Positions 1 through 9,405 of a DNA stretch of 64,000 bases are shown piece after piece. This DNA is from Aestuariibaculum sediminum (GTDB taxonomy: Bacteria > Bacteroidota > Bacteroidia > Flavobacteriales > Flavobacteriaceae). The stretch lies in the NCBI RefSeq assembly GCF_014596945.1, contig NZ_JACVXB010000001.1, positions 368,214 through 432,213 on the forward strand. Direction: 5' to 3'. Under the pieces are notes generated by a model. That model was not told the origin of the DNA and did no database searches. It saw only the letters and a program-made list of their open reading frames with translations. Position numbers and translations under genes: made by a program. Each line of letters starts with the position of its first letter. The stretch's first letter is position 1.

Positions 1-90
1 GGTTTTGGTGCCAGAAAAATGGCTGAGTTGGTGCTGCAAGGTATTATGGAACAAGAATTAGAACTCGCCAATCATATAATAAAACCTTAA
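1..90 (+). CDS. C-terminal end of a GDSL-type esterase (partial)
   Basis: Only the last 29 codons are in the window; the reading frame is open from base 1 to a TAA at 88-90. The residues GFGARKMAELVLQGI resemble the end of GDSL/SGNH rhamnogalacturonan acetylesterase-like proteins, where a block following the catalytic Asp-x-x-His precedes a final helix. The catalytic residues lie outside the window, so family assignment rests on this short helix and on the neighbouring pectin genes. Confidence in a gene end is good; confidence in the exact family is low. Confidence 0.45.
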   Translation, partial: GFGARKMAELVLQGIMEQELELANHIIKP

Positions 91-102
91 AGAAGTAATT
101 AA

Positions 103-662
103 GCGGTTTTCAATATAAAAAGCACTATTCGATGGGTGAGTGCACATGCAAAGCAATACTACATTAACCCGAAGTAAATTGCTATTTTAGGATACTCTGC
201 CTTTGGTGAACTGGCTATACTTGTGGGTTTAACCAATAGTGTAAGAGAAAAAGAAGACAATCACGGTAACAATGGATTTTCTAGTAATGTACAAGCCATT
301 ATAGATATAGATGGGGTTGTTGACTTTATGGCTCCTGTCTCTTTAAATTTTAATCGAAAAGCAGACACTCCAGATGTTACATAGTTGGGAAGCTCATTTT
401 ACGAAAAAAAGGAAATTTGGAAAGATGCTTCGAGTATTTTCTGGGCAAATGAAAATTCATGCCCCATTATGCTTATAAACAGTGGATTTCCACGTTTTCA
501 TGCCTGATAAGACGAATTACTTGCTATTATTTAAAATTGGAATTTTTACACCGAAGTTCATAAGTTTGATAAAAAATTCAGACCTTTTGGTTGTTCAATC
601 CCTGGGTTAATCAAACAGTTAATTATATGGATAACTTTCTAACTAAAGTCTTTCAATCGTAA
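103..662 (+). pseudogene. Decayed alpha/beta-hydrolase (acetyl-esterase type)
   Basis: Reading in the frame of base 103 gives a protein typical of the acetyl-xylan/pectin esterase group of alpha/beta hydrolases (IRWVSAHAKQYYINPK, QAIIDIDGVVDF, FWANENSCPIMLINSGFPRF) but with in-frame stops at 175, 382, 505, 508 and 532. Around 585 the match moves to another frame (FWLFNPWVNQTVNYMDNFL), showing a one-base indel, and ends KVFQS at the TAA of 660-662. The nucleophile elbow reads GYSAF instead of GxSxG. The N-terminal third is missing. The pectinesterase begins 12 bases downstream, so this was probably the pectin deacetylating partner of that enzyme and is now dead. Confidence 0.85.
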
Positions 663-674
663 CCATCAATTTTC

Positions 675-1649
675 ATGAAAAATTCAATTACATCATTTTT
701 ACTTTTTTGCTTAATTATTACCGCTCATAACGTATTTGCGCAAACCTCAAACCCGGATAAATATAAATATGATTTTGTAGTAGCCAAAGACGGTAGTGGT
801 GATTACAAGTATATACAGGATGCCATTGATGCTATGCGTGTTTTTCCGCTAAAACCGATAACATTATACATTAAAAACGGAGTTTACATCGAAAAAATAG
901 AGCTACCTCGTTTTAACGTGGATGTAAGTTTTATAGGGGAAGATGTCGATAAAACCATCATTACTTTTAATGATTATGCTGGTAGAGGAAAACATATAGG
1001 CACTTTTAATTCTTATACTGCAAAAATTTCTGGCAACCGATTTAAAGCAGAAAACATAACGTTTGAAAATTCAGCAGGTACCATAGGTCAAGCGGTTGCC
1101 CTGCATGTTGATGCAGATAAAGCCTTATTTAAAAACTGTAAGTTTATAGGCAACCAAGATACCATTTACCATGGAGGCGAATATTCCAGGCAACTTTTTG
1201 AAGATTGCTATATTGAAGGCACCACCGATTTTATTTTTGGACCGGCAACAGCTGTTTTTAAAAACTGTACCATTCACTGTAAATCAGACTCCTATATTAC
1301 GGCTCCTAATACACCAAAAGACAAAGCATATGGTTTTGTGTTTTTAGATTGCAAAATAACGACTTCTAAAAATGTAACTAAGTTATATTTAGGTCGACCT
1401 TGGCGCTATTATGCAAAATCGGTTTTTGTGAGATGTAAATTACCTGAAGCTATAAGGCCTGAAGGCTGGCATAACTGGGGAAATCCTGAAAACGAAAAAA
1501 CGGCGTTTTTTGCAGAGTACCAATGCTACGGAGCCGGAGGTAATGCCAAAAACCGCGTTTCCTGGTCTCATCAATTAGATGAAAAAGAAGCATCAAATTA
1601 TACAGTAAAAACTATTTTTAACACCTGTAATCCTTGGGAATTCGAATAA
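675..1649 (+). CDS. Pectinesterase (carbohydrate esterase family 8)
   Basis: A 324-residue secreted enzyme that removes methyl esters from homogalacturonan so that lyases can act. A signal peptide (MKNSITSFLLFCLIITAHNVFAQ) is followed by the single right-handed beta-helix domain of CE8. Family motifs are present in order: GQAVAL, the catalytic-Asp block NQDT, the second catalytic-Asp block DFIFG, and LGRPWR carrying the substrate-binding Arg and Trp. No T9SS tail or lipobox is visible, so it is probably periplasmic. It lies tail to tail with the pectate lyase and is followed by a hairpin terminator. The length is normal for bacterial CE8 proteins. Confidence 0.93.
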   Translation: MKNSITSFLLFCLIITAHNVFAQTSNPDKYKYDFVVAKDGSGDYKYIQDAIDAMRVFPLKPITLYIKNGVYIEKIELPRFNVDVSFIGEDVDKTIITFNDYAGRGKHIGTFNSYTAKISGNRFKAENITFENSAGTIGQAVALHVDADKALFKNCKFIGNQDTIYHGGEYSRQLFEDCYIEGTTDFIFGPATAVFKNCTIHCKSDSYITAPNTPKDKAYGFVFLDCKITTSKNVTKLYLGRPWRYYAKSVFVRCKLPEAIRPEGWHNWGNPENEKTAFFAEYQCYGAGGNAKNRVSWSHQLDEKEASNYTVKTIFNTCNPWEFE

Positions 1650-1679
1650 AAAAAGCCGCTTTACAAAGCGACCTTTTTT
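1650..1679 (+). terminator. Intrinsic terminator after pectinesterase
   Basis: Starting right at the stop codon, CGCTT-TACA-AAGCG forms a short stem followed two bases later by TTTTTT. It separates the pectinesterase from the convergent pectate lyase. Confidence 0.6.
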
Positions 1680-1698
1680 CGACTAACTCAAACAAAAC

Positions 1699-3315
1699 TT
1701 AAATCCCGTGCTTGGCTTTCCATGCACTATACTCTGTACTTATTAAATTCTTAGGCCAGCTACCATACCAAGAATATCCATTTCTTCTTTCGCTTGATAT
1801 TTCTGCAATTGTTTTTCTAGGACCTCCACCTTCTGGGTCTGTATCTCTGCTGCAGAAAAATGGTTCATTGGGGTTAAATGCATTAAATAATGACTCATAT
1901 TGGTCTCCTGTATAATCGTCTAAAGTGTAAAATCTTGCCCACATTACATTTCCTGGCGATTCTACTAAAACCTTGTCTCCATTTACTTCTTGCAGAGCAT
2001 AACCAACAATTTTAACAGATTCAAACCAAGCTACCGCACTTTTCACGGCATCGATAACACCAGTTGATGGGTTATCTAAAGTCATCAGTAATCTTACAAT
2101 TCCAACTGATTCTGACCCGCTATTAGAAGCCAACTCATAAGATCTGGCCATTCTTGGTTTTAATGTCACTTCATCATGCTGAGCGCACCAAGCCGTTTTA
2201 ATTCCATTAATAACAACCTGAGTTTGTAAAATAACATCTATACCCTTATTGAAAGCTGTCTCTGCTTTAACAATATAACTTTCATCTATCAATTCTAAAT
2301 TATTCTTCTTTAAGAAAATATCACGCATTAAATTCATCACATTCCCCATAGCATTATCGTTATAAGTAATATGACGACTGTAATTATTTCTTAAAGGATA
2401 ATATTGAGGCCAACCTCCATTGTCGTATTGCATTTCAAATATAAAATCAATGCCCTTAACTGCTGCATCTAGATATGCCGTATTATTGGTGGCTTTATAT
2501 GCACTCAACAAAATTCTTATTTCTCCAATTGTATGTTCATTATCAATTGTGGTGTCTGTATTGTTCTTAGTGTTTTCTGCCTCAATTTTTTCAGACTCGG
2601 TTTGAGCTCTGTCATATCCTGAAAAGTCATTATGGTATTTAGGCCAACCTCCATTACTACGCTGCCAGAGCAATACATTTTCAGCTTTTAAACTAGTTAG
2701 AACTATTCCTGAGATAGCAACACTTAATTCCCCCTTAACACCACTTCCATCCGTTGAAGTAGAAATAACAGTTACTGTTCCATTTTTCTTAGGGGTAAGT
2801 AATCCTTCTGAATTAATCTCTGCTATTGAGGTATCAGAAACTGACCAAACAACCACCTTATTTGTAGCATCATTTGGCAACACCGAAACTGAAAATTGCT
2901 TCGCTTGACCATCGGTTATATCACTTCCTGAAATAGTTAAGCTTTCAACCAGAACAACAGGACCTGCCACTCCAGAAATTTTAATTGTTTTTTGTGCTGA
3001 CAAACCTGATTTATCATTTGCCGTCGCAGTAATTTGAACAGTACCATTTTCAAGTGGAGTTAGAATACCTTTTTCGGAGATTAATGCGATTGATTCATCA
3101 GACACCGACCAAGTCACAGTTCGATCTGTTGCATTATTAGGTAGTACTACAGGAGTAAATTGTTTGGTTTGACCATCAGTAATGTCGCTACCATTAATAA
3201 CAATAGAAGATACAAGTATCGTTTTATCCTCATCTATAGCTTCGCTGTCACTACTACATGCATTTAGGGTAAAGAACCCTAAAAACAACACTAAAAGTCC
3301 TTTTAGTTTTTTCAT
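1699..3315 (-). CDS. Pectate lyase, PL10, with two Ig-like domains
   Basis: A 538-residue surface lipoprotein (signal peptide ending LNACSS). Residues about 33-115 and 120-200 are two related bacterial Ig-like (BIG2) repeats, recognisable from the repeated blocks SGSDITDGQAKQFSVSVLP and VVWSVSDTSIAEI. The C-terminal 320 residues match family 10 polysaccharide lyases: NGGWPKYHNDFSGYD, NTDTTIDNEHT, YDNGGWPQYYPLR and RHITYNDNAMGNVMNLM. The enzyme cleaves demethylated polygalacturonate by beta-elimination, giving unsaturated products whose catabolism would need KduI/KduD-type steps. A LacI-type palindrome lies 40-50 bases upstream of its start. Confidence 0.92.
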   Translation of the reverse strand: MKKLKGLLVLFLGFFTLNACSSDSEAIDEDKTILVSSIVINGSDITDGQTKQFTPVVLPNNATDRTVTWSVSDESIALISEKGILTPLENGTVQITATANDKSGLSAQKTIKISGVAGPVVLVESLTISGSDITDGQAKQFSVSVLPNDATNKVVVWSVSDTSIAEINSEGLLTPKKNGTVTVISTSTDGSGVKGELSVAISGIVLTSLKAENVLLWQRSNGGWPKYHNDFSGYDRAQTESEKIEAENTKNNTDTTIDNEHTIGEIRILLSAYKATNNTAYLDAAVKGIDFIFEMQYDNGGWPQYYPLRNNYSRHITYNDNAMGNVMNLMRDIFLKKNNLELIDESYIVKAETAFNKGIDVILQTQVVINGIKTAWCAQHDEVTLKPRMARSYELASNSGSESVGIVRLLMTLDNPSTGVIDAVKSAVAWFESVKIVGYALQEVNGDKVLVESPGNVMWARFYTLDDYTGDQYESLFNAFNPNEPFFCSRDTDPEGGGPRKTIAEISSERRNGYSWYGSWPKNLISTEYSAWKAKHGI

Positions 3316-3354
3316 TAATATGTGGTTTATTTAGTTTAGTATTTTATCGAAATA

Positions 3355-3369
3355 TGCAATCGATTACAC
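3355..3369. promoter_or_regulatory. LacI-type operator before the pectate lyase
   Basis: TGCAATCGATTACA is an imperfect palindrome with the CG centre typical of LacI-family operators. It sits about 40 bases upstream of the lyase start. The same core recurs at 3701-3712 and 14626-14638. The natural candidate protein is the LacI regulator at 3941. Confidence 0.6.
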
Positions 3370-3700
3370 AATATTAAATAATAAAAGTTAGTAATAAAAC
3401 ATTTTTAACTAAAAATTTTCAAATAACCTATAAAAAAACGCTCGAAAATCAAATTTCAATAATTCCTAGCCTCAATTCTTAGAATCTCAAAATTTAACAT
3501 GGATAGTAATGAACCATAAAAAAACACATTTAACTCTGCATATAATTCATTATTTTTTTGACCAATTAGCTTCTTCTATTTTATAGCTTCAGCTGAAATC
3601 CCTACTCATAAAAATTCATAAATAACCATTATTAGAGGTATTAAATTTAAATTTGCTGATAAATTTCTACAATAGAAACTTTTAAACTAAATGAAATTTA

Positions 3701-3712
3701 CAATCGATTACA
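3701..3712. promoter_or_regulatory. LacI-type operator between lyase and regulator
   Basis: CAATCGATTACA shares the AATCGATTAC core with the sites at 3355 and 14626. It lies 230 bases before the LacI gene. The gap 3316-3940 holds no convincing gene. It does contain a hairpin (AATACTC/GAGTATT, 3831-3851) and an 11-codon frame (ATG at about 3768) preceded by a flavobacterial-style leader, perhaps the remnant of a lost gene start or a regulator leader. Confidence 0.5.
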
Positions 3713-3940
3713 TTATAACTAAAAAAATGTATATATTGCAACATAATCAACTAACTAACAAGCGATATGAACATTCTAAAACCTAATCAGTTAAAAACTT
3801 AGTTTTTGAAATCCTGAGTGAAAATAAAAGAATACTCTTTAATTGAGTATTTGTTCAACTATAAACTGTTACTACTGCAGATCAAAATCACCACATTACA
3901 CGATATTTAGTGTATTTTTACCAACTCAACCAATAAGTGC

Positions 3941-4975
3941 ATGAAAAAAAAAACCACCATTTATGATATTGCAAAAAAACTCAATATCACAGCTGCCACA
4001 GTTTCCAGAGCATTAAATGGAAATTCTAAAATAAGTGAAGCAACCCGTAAATTGGTTGAAGAAACTGCTAAAGAAATGAATTATGAGCAAAACAGACTGG
4101 CTCAGGCTCTAAAAAGTGGTAAAAGTTACAATGTCGGAGTAATTGTACCTCGAATTGACAGTAACTTTTTTGCCTCGGTTATTCGTGGCATAGAAGAAGA
4201 ATTATATCCTAAAGGCTATCACGTTATTATTTGCCAGACGCACGACCAGAAATCACTGGAAACCGAAAATATAAACTCCTTGTTAAACGCTCAGGTTGAC
4301 GGTGTTTTAATGTCAATTTCTCAGGCACAAAATGCAAATGATGATAATTTTGATGCCCTTATAAAGAAAAACGTACCATTAATTTTCTTTGATAGAAAGA
4401 AGGATATTAAAGGTATTAGTTCTGTAACCATCGATGATTTTAAAGGAGCTTATGAAGCTACCAAACACTTAATCGATCAAGGATATAAACGCATTGCGCA
4501 TTTATCAAACGACAGGTCAATCTTAATATTTAAAAACAGATATTTAGGATACAAACAGGCTATTTTAGACAGTGGTTTGGAATTTGATGAAAGTCTGGTT
4601 ATTGAAACCCAAAGTAAGGTCCTTGAAGGTCGAAAAATAATGAAACAATTACTGGAATTAGAACACCGACCAGATGCCATTTTTTCTTCTAGTGATTTTA
4701 CCGCTTTAGGTGCCATTCAGGAAATAAAAGAACACGGGTTAAATATACCAGAAGATATTAGTGTTGTAGGTTTTAGTAACGAGCCTTTTACACGTTTCAT
4801 GGAATTGTCTATTACATCGGTAGACCAGTCGCCTATTGAAATGGGCAGACTTACCGCTCAGGTATTTCTTGAAGAAGTGAATAGCGACAAACGGGTTACA
4901 TCTGAAAAACAAGTAGTTTTAACACCAGAACTTATTGTTAGAAAATCGTCGCTTCGAACACCGGTAAAGCATTAG
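3941..4975 (+). CDS. LacI-family transcriptional regulator of the pectin locus
   Basis: 344 residues. The N-terminal HTH (TIYDIAKKLNITAATVSRAL, residues about 6-25) and hinge helix (LAQALKSGKSYNVGVIVP) are followed by a periplasmic-binding-protein-like effector domain (DGVLMSISQ, SVVGFSNEPFTRFMELSITSV). Such regulators respond to a sugar or sugar acid, here most plausibly a galacturonate-derived intermediate. It stands between the secreted pectin enzymes and the leftward galacturonate operon, and three palindromes of the LacI type lie before those units. The ATG at 3941 opens directly into the HTH and is certain. Which ligand it senses is inference. Confidence 0.93.
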   Translation: MKKKTTIYDIAKKLNITAATVSRALNGNSKISEATRKLVEETAKEMNYEQNRLAQALKSGKSYNVGVIVPRIDSNFFASVIRGIEEELYPKGYHVIICQTHDQKSLETENINSLLNAQVDGVLMSISQAQNANDDNFDALIKKNVPLIFFDRKKDIKGISSVTIDDFKGAYEATKHLIDQGYKRIAHLSNDRSILIFKNRYLGYKQAILDSGLEFDESLVIETQSKVLEGRKIMKQLLELEHRPDAIFSSSDFTALGAIQEIKEHGLNIPEDISVVGFSNEPFTRFMELSITSVDQSPIEMGRLTAQVFLEEVNSDKRVTSEKQVVLTPELIVRKSSLRTPVKH

Positions 4976-5056
4976 TTTTATTTAGTATTTTATTCTGAAA
5001 CAGGATGAAATTTCGAATTGCATTTTGAATGACGTTTCTTTCAATATATGCGTGGT

Positions 5057-5428
5057 TTAGGGATGTACACCAATTAAAATGTATTTCCCTTTTACTTTTT
5101 CAAATTCAAAATCTAACATATATCCGGTTGAAGCATCAGTCGAAATACTATAATGATTATTTAAGGTATCTATAAATACATTTCCCTTTAATTCCTTATA
5201 ATTCATTTTTCTCTCCAATGTTATTAGTTTCCTTAAATCGGAAGAATGTCTAACCGTCTCTTTCATTTTTTCTTCATTAATCATCAGTTTCGTCGACTCA
5301 TAATCTTTTATGTGAATGGATTAAAAAATGTTTTTTAAACTATTTATTAAAATTGTTTCTTCTTGTTTTTCTTGTCCGCTTACAAAAAAAGGGATTGATA
5401 GGATTATTGCGATTATCATTTTTCTCAT
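5057..5428 (-). pseudogene. Small secreted protein gene broken by one stop codon
   Basis: From ATG at 5428 the leftward frame encodes a signal peptide (MRKMIIAIILSIPFFVSGQE) and runs to 5057, 123 codons in all, but codon 36 is TAA (LKNIF-stop-SIHIKDYES). Only this one nonsense change separates the two halves, which share a single frame; the 75-residue downstream piece begins at an internal ATG (5284). The gene starts seven bases after the stop of the upstream gene, so the two formed an operon. I do not recognise the family. It could be a recent loss or a sequencing error. Confidence 0.6.
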
Positions 5429-5435
5429 AGGTATT

Positions 5436-5867
5436 CTATGTTTTATTGGCATTAAATTCTTCTACATATTCAATGCTTTTATCCTTTTTAATTGTTAAAC
5501 GCGTTTTTATATATTCTTTCTTTTTATGTCGTCCTTGACTAATATCTTCTCCAATTAAATACCAATCATCTTCCGCTTTGTGATATAGCGTAACAATTGT
5601 GTGTTTAGTTAAAAATTGTAATTTTTCATTTTTCTTTAAACAAAACACTTCATTTGGTTCGGTTTCTCTACTATAAAGCCCATTATATTTTTCTTTGGTC
5701 AAAATCCACCTAATAACACCTTCTTTCATAGTAAGACATATTTCATTTTTTGAAACGACTTCTACTTTTGAAAAATTTTCTTTAATAAACAATTCTGCTC
5801 CAGTAGGTCTACTTTGTGCTTGAATATTAAAACTTATTAGTATTGTTAGTATTATTATATTTTTCAT
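5436..5867 (-). CDS. Secreted protein of unknown function
   Basis: 143 residues with a clear signal peptide (MKNIIILTILISFNIQAQ). The mature part is mainly beta-strand and lysine-rich, with no motif I recognise. It is the first gene of a two-gene leftward unit whose second member (5428-5057) carries a nonsense codon. The pair lies between the LacI regulator and the uxaA end of the operon with no evident functional link to pectin use. Confidence 0.7.
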   Translation of the reverse strand: MKNIIILTILISFNIQAQSRPTGAELFIKENFSKVEVVSKNEICLTMKEGVIRWILTKEKYNGLYSRETEPNEVFCLKKNEKLQFLTKHTIVTLYHKAEDDWYLIGEDISQGRHKKKEYIKTRLTIKKDKSIEYVEEFNANKT

Positions 5868-6235
5868 ATTACATTTTTCTTTTAGTTAATTCCATTGCTT
5901 TCCAAACTCAAACCAATCTTTATCTGGGTATGTTGTTATATTGTTAGATAATGCATTTGCGAACGCCTTAAAATTTGAAGTTTAAAATCGATATGCCTAG
6001 TATATAAAAGGCTGTAGAACAGAAATAATGTATCGCAGAACCAAGCGACAAAACAAATAGGTTATTCTTCATAAATTAGGGTTAATTTGATTAATATTAG
6101 GTGTAAAAAAAAAAAAAAAACACCCGCAATAACCTAACAAAATGGGTTAATTTATTGCGATATTTTTAAAACCAATTGAATTTTAATACATTATATATAA
6201 AAAACACATCCCTATTTTAAATTCCATACCATCAT
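5868..6235. other. Intergenic stretch with a 16-base A tract
   Basis: No gene is apparent. A run of 16 A (6105-6120) is bracketed by GGTGT and ACACC, so the tract forms the loop of a 5-bp hairpin. Homopolymers of this length are slippage-prone and are an assembly risk. Confidence 0.5.
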
Positions 6236-6280
6236 AAAAAAAGGTCGCCAGAATAATACCATTCTAACGACCCTTTTATT
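6236..6280 (-). terminator. Terminator of the galacturonate operon
   Basis: Read leftward, GGGTCG...CGACC with an inner AGAAT/ATTCT pairing is followed by a run of seven T. It lies 23 bases beyond the uxaA stop codon and ends the seven-gene leftward operon. Confidence 0.75.
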
Positions 6281-6302
6281 TTATTTATATCTTGTACTAC
6301 TT

Positions 6303-7910
6303 CTACAACGATACCCCTCTTCGCCAAGGAATAAAATCGTTTTGATTTAATAATTTGGCTTTCGTTTGAATTCTGCCACTTGCCACTTCTATTATGAAAT
6401 CGAGCATATCGTCGGCCATTTCATCAATGGTTTTTTCACCTCGAATAACAGCTCCGGTTTCAATATCGATAATATCCGGCATTTTTTCTTTTAACTCGGT
6501 ATTCGACGATACCTTAATAATAGGAGCGATTGGATTTCCAGTAGGCGTACCCAATCCTGTTGTGAATAACACCACATTTGCACCAGAGCCAACCAAACCG
6601 GTGGTACTTTCTACATCATTTCCTGGAGTACATAATAAATTTAATCCAGGTTTGGAGATGTACTCGCCGTAATCTAACACATCTTTTATTGGAGAAGTCC
6701 CTCCCTTTTTGGCCGCTCCGGCCGATTTCATAGCGTCAGTAATTAAGCCGTCTTTAATATTTCCTGGTGACGGATTCATATCAAATCCTGAACCCGCATC
6801 GACCACCGATTTTTCGTAAGCTTTCATAAGTTGTAAAAACTTTTCGCCATCGGCATCGTCTACACATCGGTTAACCAGTTCCTGCTCTACCCCGCATAAT
6901 TCTGGGAATTCGGCTAAAACGGCTGTTCCGCCTAAGGCAGCCAATAAATCGGATACCGCTCCTAAGGTTGGATTGGCAGAAATACCTGAAAAACCATCGG
7001 AGCCCCCGCACTCTAACCCCACTCTTAATTTTGATAATGGAGCCGGCTTACGTTCAATTTTATTAGCTTCTTTTATAGCTTTAAACGAATCTTTTACAAT
7101 GGCCGTTAACATCTCGTCTACCGTGCCCATTTGTTGTTGTTCGTAAATTAAAACAGGTTTGTTAAGATTCGGGTTAATTTTATCTAAAGCTGATTTAAAC
7201 ACACTTATTTGAAGGTTCTGACAGCCCAAACTCAACACCGTACAACCAGCCACGTTTGGATTATTAACATAACCCGCAAGCAACTTCGCCAAACTTTCGG
7301 AGTCCTGACGAATCCCGCCACAGCCTCCTGGATGCGTAATGAATTTGACATCTATATTTTCAAACACATCGGCTGACGTTTCTGCTACGGAAGTTTCATC
7401 TTGCCCGCTAACCAAAGAACGTAATAACATTTGATGAGGATTCACCTTCTGCTTTAATAATTCACGCTCAAAAATATCTTTTAAAATTTCAATATTTCGG
7501 TTTTCACAAAATACCAATGGAAAAAACAACCAGACGTTTTCTGTACCTACCTGACCGTCTTCACGGTGGTAACCCATAAATGTTTTGTCTTTCCATTTAT
7601 CAATATTCGGTGCTGTCCATTTTATAGTTTCGGTTCTCCCCGAAACTTTTTCACTTTGGTGTTTTACATTTTCGGTGGTTAATACATCCCCTTTTTCAAT
7701 CACACCATTTGCCGATCCAACCAAAACACTATACATGATAATACGATCACCGTCTTCAAATTTCTGTAAAGCTATTTTATGTTTAGATCGGGTATTGGAA
7801 AGCACTTTAATATCTTCGCCTTCAAACGAAATGACTTCACCTGCTTTTAAATCAACCAAGGCAACAGCTACATTGTCTGGTGCATTTACTTTAATTATTT
7901 TCTTCTGCAT
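6303..7910 (-). CDS. uxaA: Altronate dehydratase
   Basis: 535 residues, the full fused form of the enzyme that converts D-altronate to 2-keto-3-deoxygluconate in the cytoplasm. The N-terminal SAF domain (about residues 1-90, KVNAPDNVAVALVDLKAGEV) is followed by the large UxaA domain with conserved cysteines in HPGGCGGIRQDS, LSLGCQN and GLECGGSDGFSG, expected to bind the catalytic iron. It is the last gene of the leftward operon, 28 bases after uxaB, and is followed by a terminator. Start ATG at 7910 opens directly into the SAF domain. Confidence 0.95.
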   Translation of the reverse strand: MQKKIIKVNAPDNVAVALVDLKAGEVISFEGEDIKVLSNTRSKHKIALQKFEDGDRIIMYSVLVGSANGVIEKGDVLTTENVKHQSEKVSGRTETIKWTAPNIDKWKDKTFMGYHREDGQVGTENVWLFFPLVFCENRNIEILKDIFERELLKQKVNPHQMLLRSLVSGQDETSVAETSADVFENIDVKFITHPGGCGGIRQDSESLAKLLAGYVNNPNVAGCTVLSLGCQNLQISVFKSALDKINPNLNKPVLIYEQQQMGTVDEMLTAIVKDSFKAIKEANKIERKPAPLSKLRVGLECGGSDGFSGISANPTLGAVSDLLAALGGTAVLAEFPELCGVEQELVNRCVDDADGEKFLQLMKAYEKSVVDAGSGFDMNPSPGNIKDGLITDAMKSAGAAKKGGTSPIKDVLDYGEYISKPGLNLLCTPGNDVESTTGLVGSGANVVLFTTGLGTPTGNPIAPIIKVSSNTELKEKMPDIIDIETGAVIRGEKTIDEMADDMLDFIIEVASGRIQTKAKLLNQNDFIPWRRGVSL

Positions 7911-7938
7911 GGTTAAAATTTATTAAATGCGTTAAAAC

Positions 7939-9384
7939 TTAAAGTTTCGAGCTGTAATTTTTATACCCAGTTTCAATGCCGTTAGCATCTATTGCTTCTA
8001 ATGCTGAAGCTATGGCATTTGTTAAATTCTCAATTTGTGTTAAATCAGTTCCCCAAAATTCAACTACAGATAAGGCTTGTTTAGCGACTTTTGAGTAATC
8101 ATCAGATTTCCAGATTTCAGCAAATTTAGCTACAATATCGTCACTATCCTGTACAGGTAAAACCTCCCCATTCCAAGTGCCTTTATAAAAACGCAACAAT
8201 GCTGCAAAAGCAAAGGTTAAGTTAGCAGGCACTTTACTGTGTATATTGATATATTCTAATAAACTTGGTAATACACGCACCTTAAATTTTGAAATGGAAT
8301 TTAACGCAATACTTGATAAATTATGAATGATAAACGGATTTCTAAATCGATCGAAAATCTCTTCAGCGAAGTTGTTTAATTCAGTGCGGTCCATTTCCAA
8401 AGTGTCAATAATTTCATTGAAAACCGCCTCATTTATAAATTTACCCGTAAAATCGTTATCGACTGATTCTTTTACAGTTCTGTTTCCGTAGAGATAAGAA
8501 AACGGTACCATCGCCGTATGTGCTCCATTTAAAATACGAACTTTTCGAGTGCGATATGGTTGCATATCGTCTACAATCTTAACATCTAAATCGGTTTTAT
8601 CGAAAGGTAATTTGGCTTTTAAATCTTCGCCTCCTTCAATAACCCAAAGTAAAAATACTTCGGCTGCAACAATTAAATTATCGGCATAATCTAGTTGCGC
8701 ATTGTAAGCTTCAATTTCATCTTTTGGATATCCGGGAACAATTCTATCTACCAAGGTACTATGGAAATTATTACACTCTAAAATCCAGTTTTTAAACTCT
8801 TCGCCCAAATTCCAATCGATTACATAACGTAATATAATTTCTTTTAAGGTTTCGGAATTATGATTAATCAACTCGCACGGTATTATTGTTAACCCCTTAT
8901 TGGCAGCACCATTAAAATGCTTATACCTCTCATGTAACAATAAGGTTAGTTTCGCAGGAAATGAACTTGGCGGCTGCATTTCGGCTGTATCACTTTCAAC
9001 GTAAGCAATACCTGCTTCGGTTGTATTCGAAATAATAAACTCCAAGCTTTCTTCTTTTGCTAAACTCAAATACTCCTGGAAGTTCGCATAAGGGTCTACT
9101 CCTTTAACAATATTATCAATTAATTCTATTTGCTGAATCTCTTCGCCTTTTTTAACCCCTTTCATAAAAAGGGTGTATAAACCATCCTGATCGTTTAGCA
9201 TCTTTACTAAACCTCGATCTATTGGTTGCACCACAGCAATACCTGCATTAAAATCGGCCTTTTTATTTAACTCTTGTATCGCATAACCAACAAAAGCTCT
9301 TAAAAAATTACCTTCGCCAAATTGAACCACTTTTATTGGACGCTTGGCTTGTAAACCTACATTTTCTCTATTTAATTTTTTCAT
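7939..9384 (-). CDS. uxaB: Tagaturonate reductase (altronate oxidoreductase)
   Basis: 481 residues of the mannitol dehydrogenase family. It reduces D-tagaturonate to D-altronate with NADH. The N-terminal dinucleotide-binding stretch (KVVQFGEGNFLRAFVGYAI) and the family block VRILNGAHTAMVPFSYLYG with the catalytic Lys region upstream (DMQPYRTRKVRILNG) are present. It is placed between dctM and uxaA, so transport, reduction and dehydration are co-transcribed. A sequence resembling the LacI operator core (8813-8824) lies within the coding region and is probably fortuitous. Confidence 0.94.
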   Translation of the reverse strand: MKKLNRENVGLQAKRPIKVVQFGEGNFLRAFVGYAIQELNKKADFNAGIAVVQPIDRGLVKMLNDQDGLYTLFMKGVKKGEEIQQIELIDNIVKGVDPYANFQEYLSLAKEESLEFIISNTTEAGIAYVESDTAEMQPPSSFPAKLTLLLHERYKHFNGAANKGLTIIPCELINHNSETLKEIILRYVIDWNLGEEFKNWILECNNFHSTLVDRIVPGYPKDEIEAYNAQLDYADNLIVAAEVFLLWVIEGGEDLKAKLPFDKTDLDVKIVDDMQPYRTRKVRILNGAHTAMVPFSYLYGNRTVKESVDNDFTGKFINEAVFNEIIDTLEMDRTELNNFAEEIFDRFRNPFIIHNLSSIALNSISKFKVRVLPSLLEYINIHSKVPANLTFAFAALLRFYKGTWNGEVLPVQDSDDIVAKFAEIWKSDDYSKVAKQALSVVEFWGTDLTQIENLTNAIASALEAIDANGIETGYKNYSSKL

Positions 9385-9405
9385 TGTTTCTTATTTAGCA
9401 GCATA

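Noticed and set aside
103..662. Insertion sequence or mobile element at the left end
   Set aside because: Stops and frameshift fit gene decay; no terminal inverted repeats or transposase motifs were seen.
8813..8824. LacI operator CAATCGATTACA inside uxaB
   Set aside because: The bases encode a conserved protein stretch (VIDWNLGE), so the match is probably chance.
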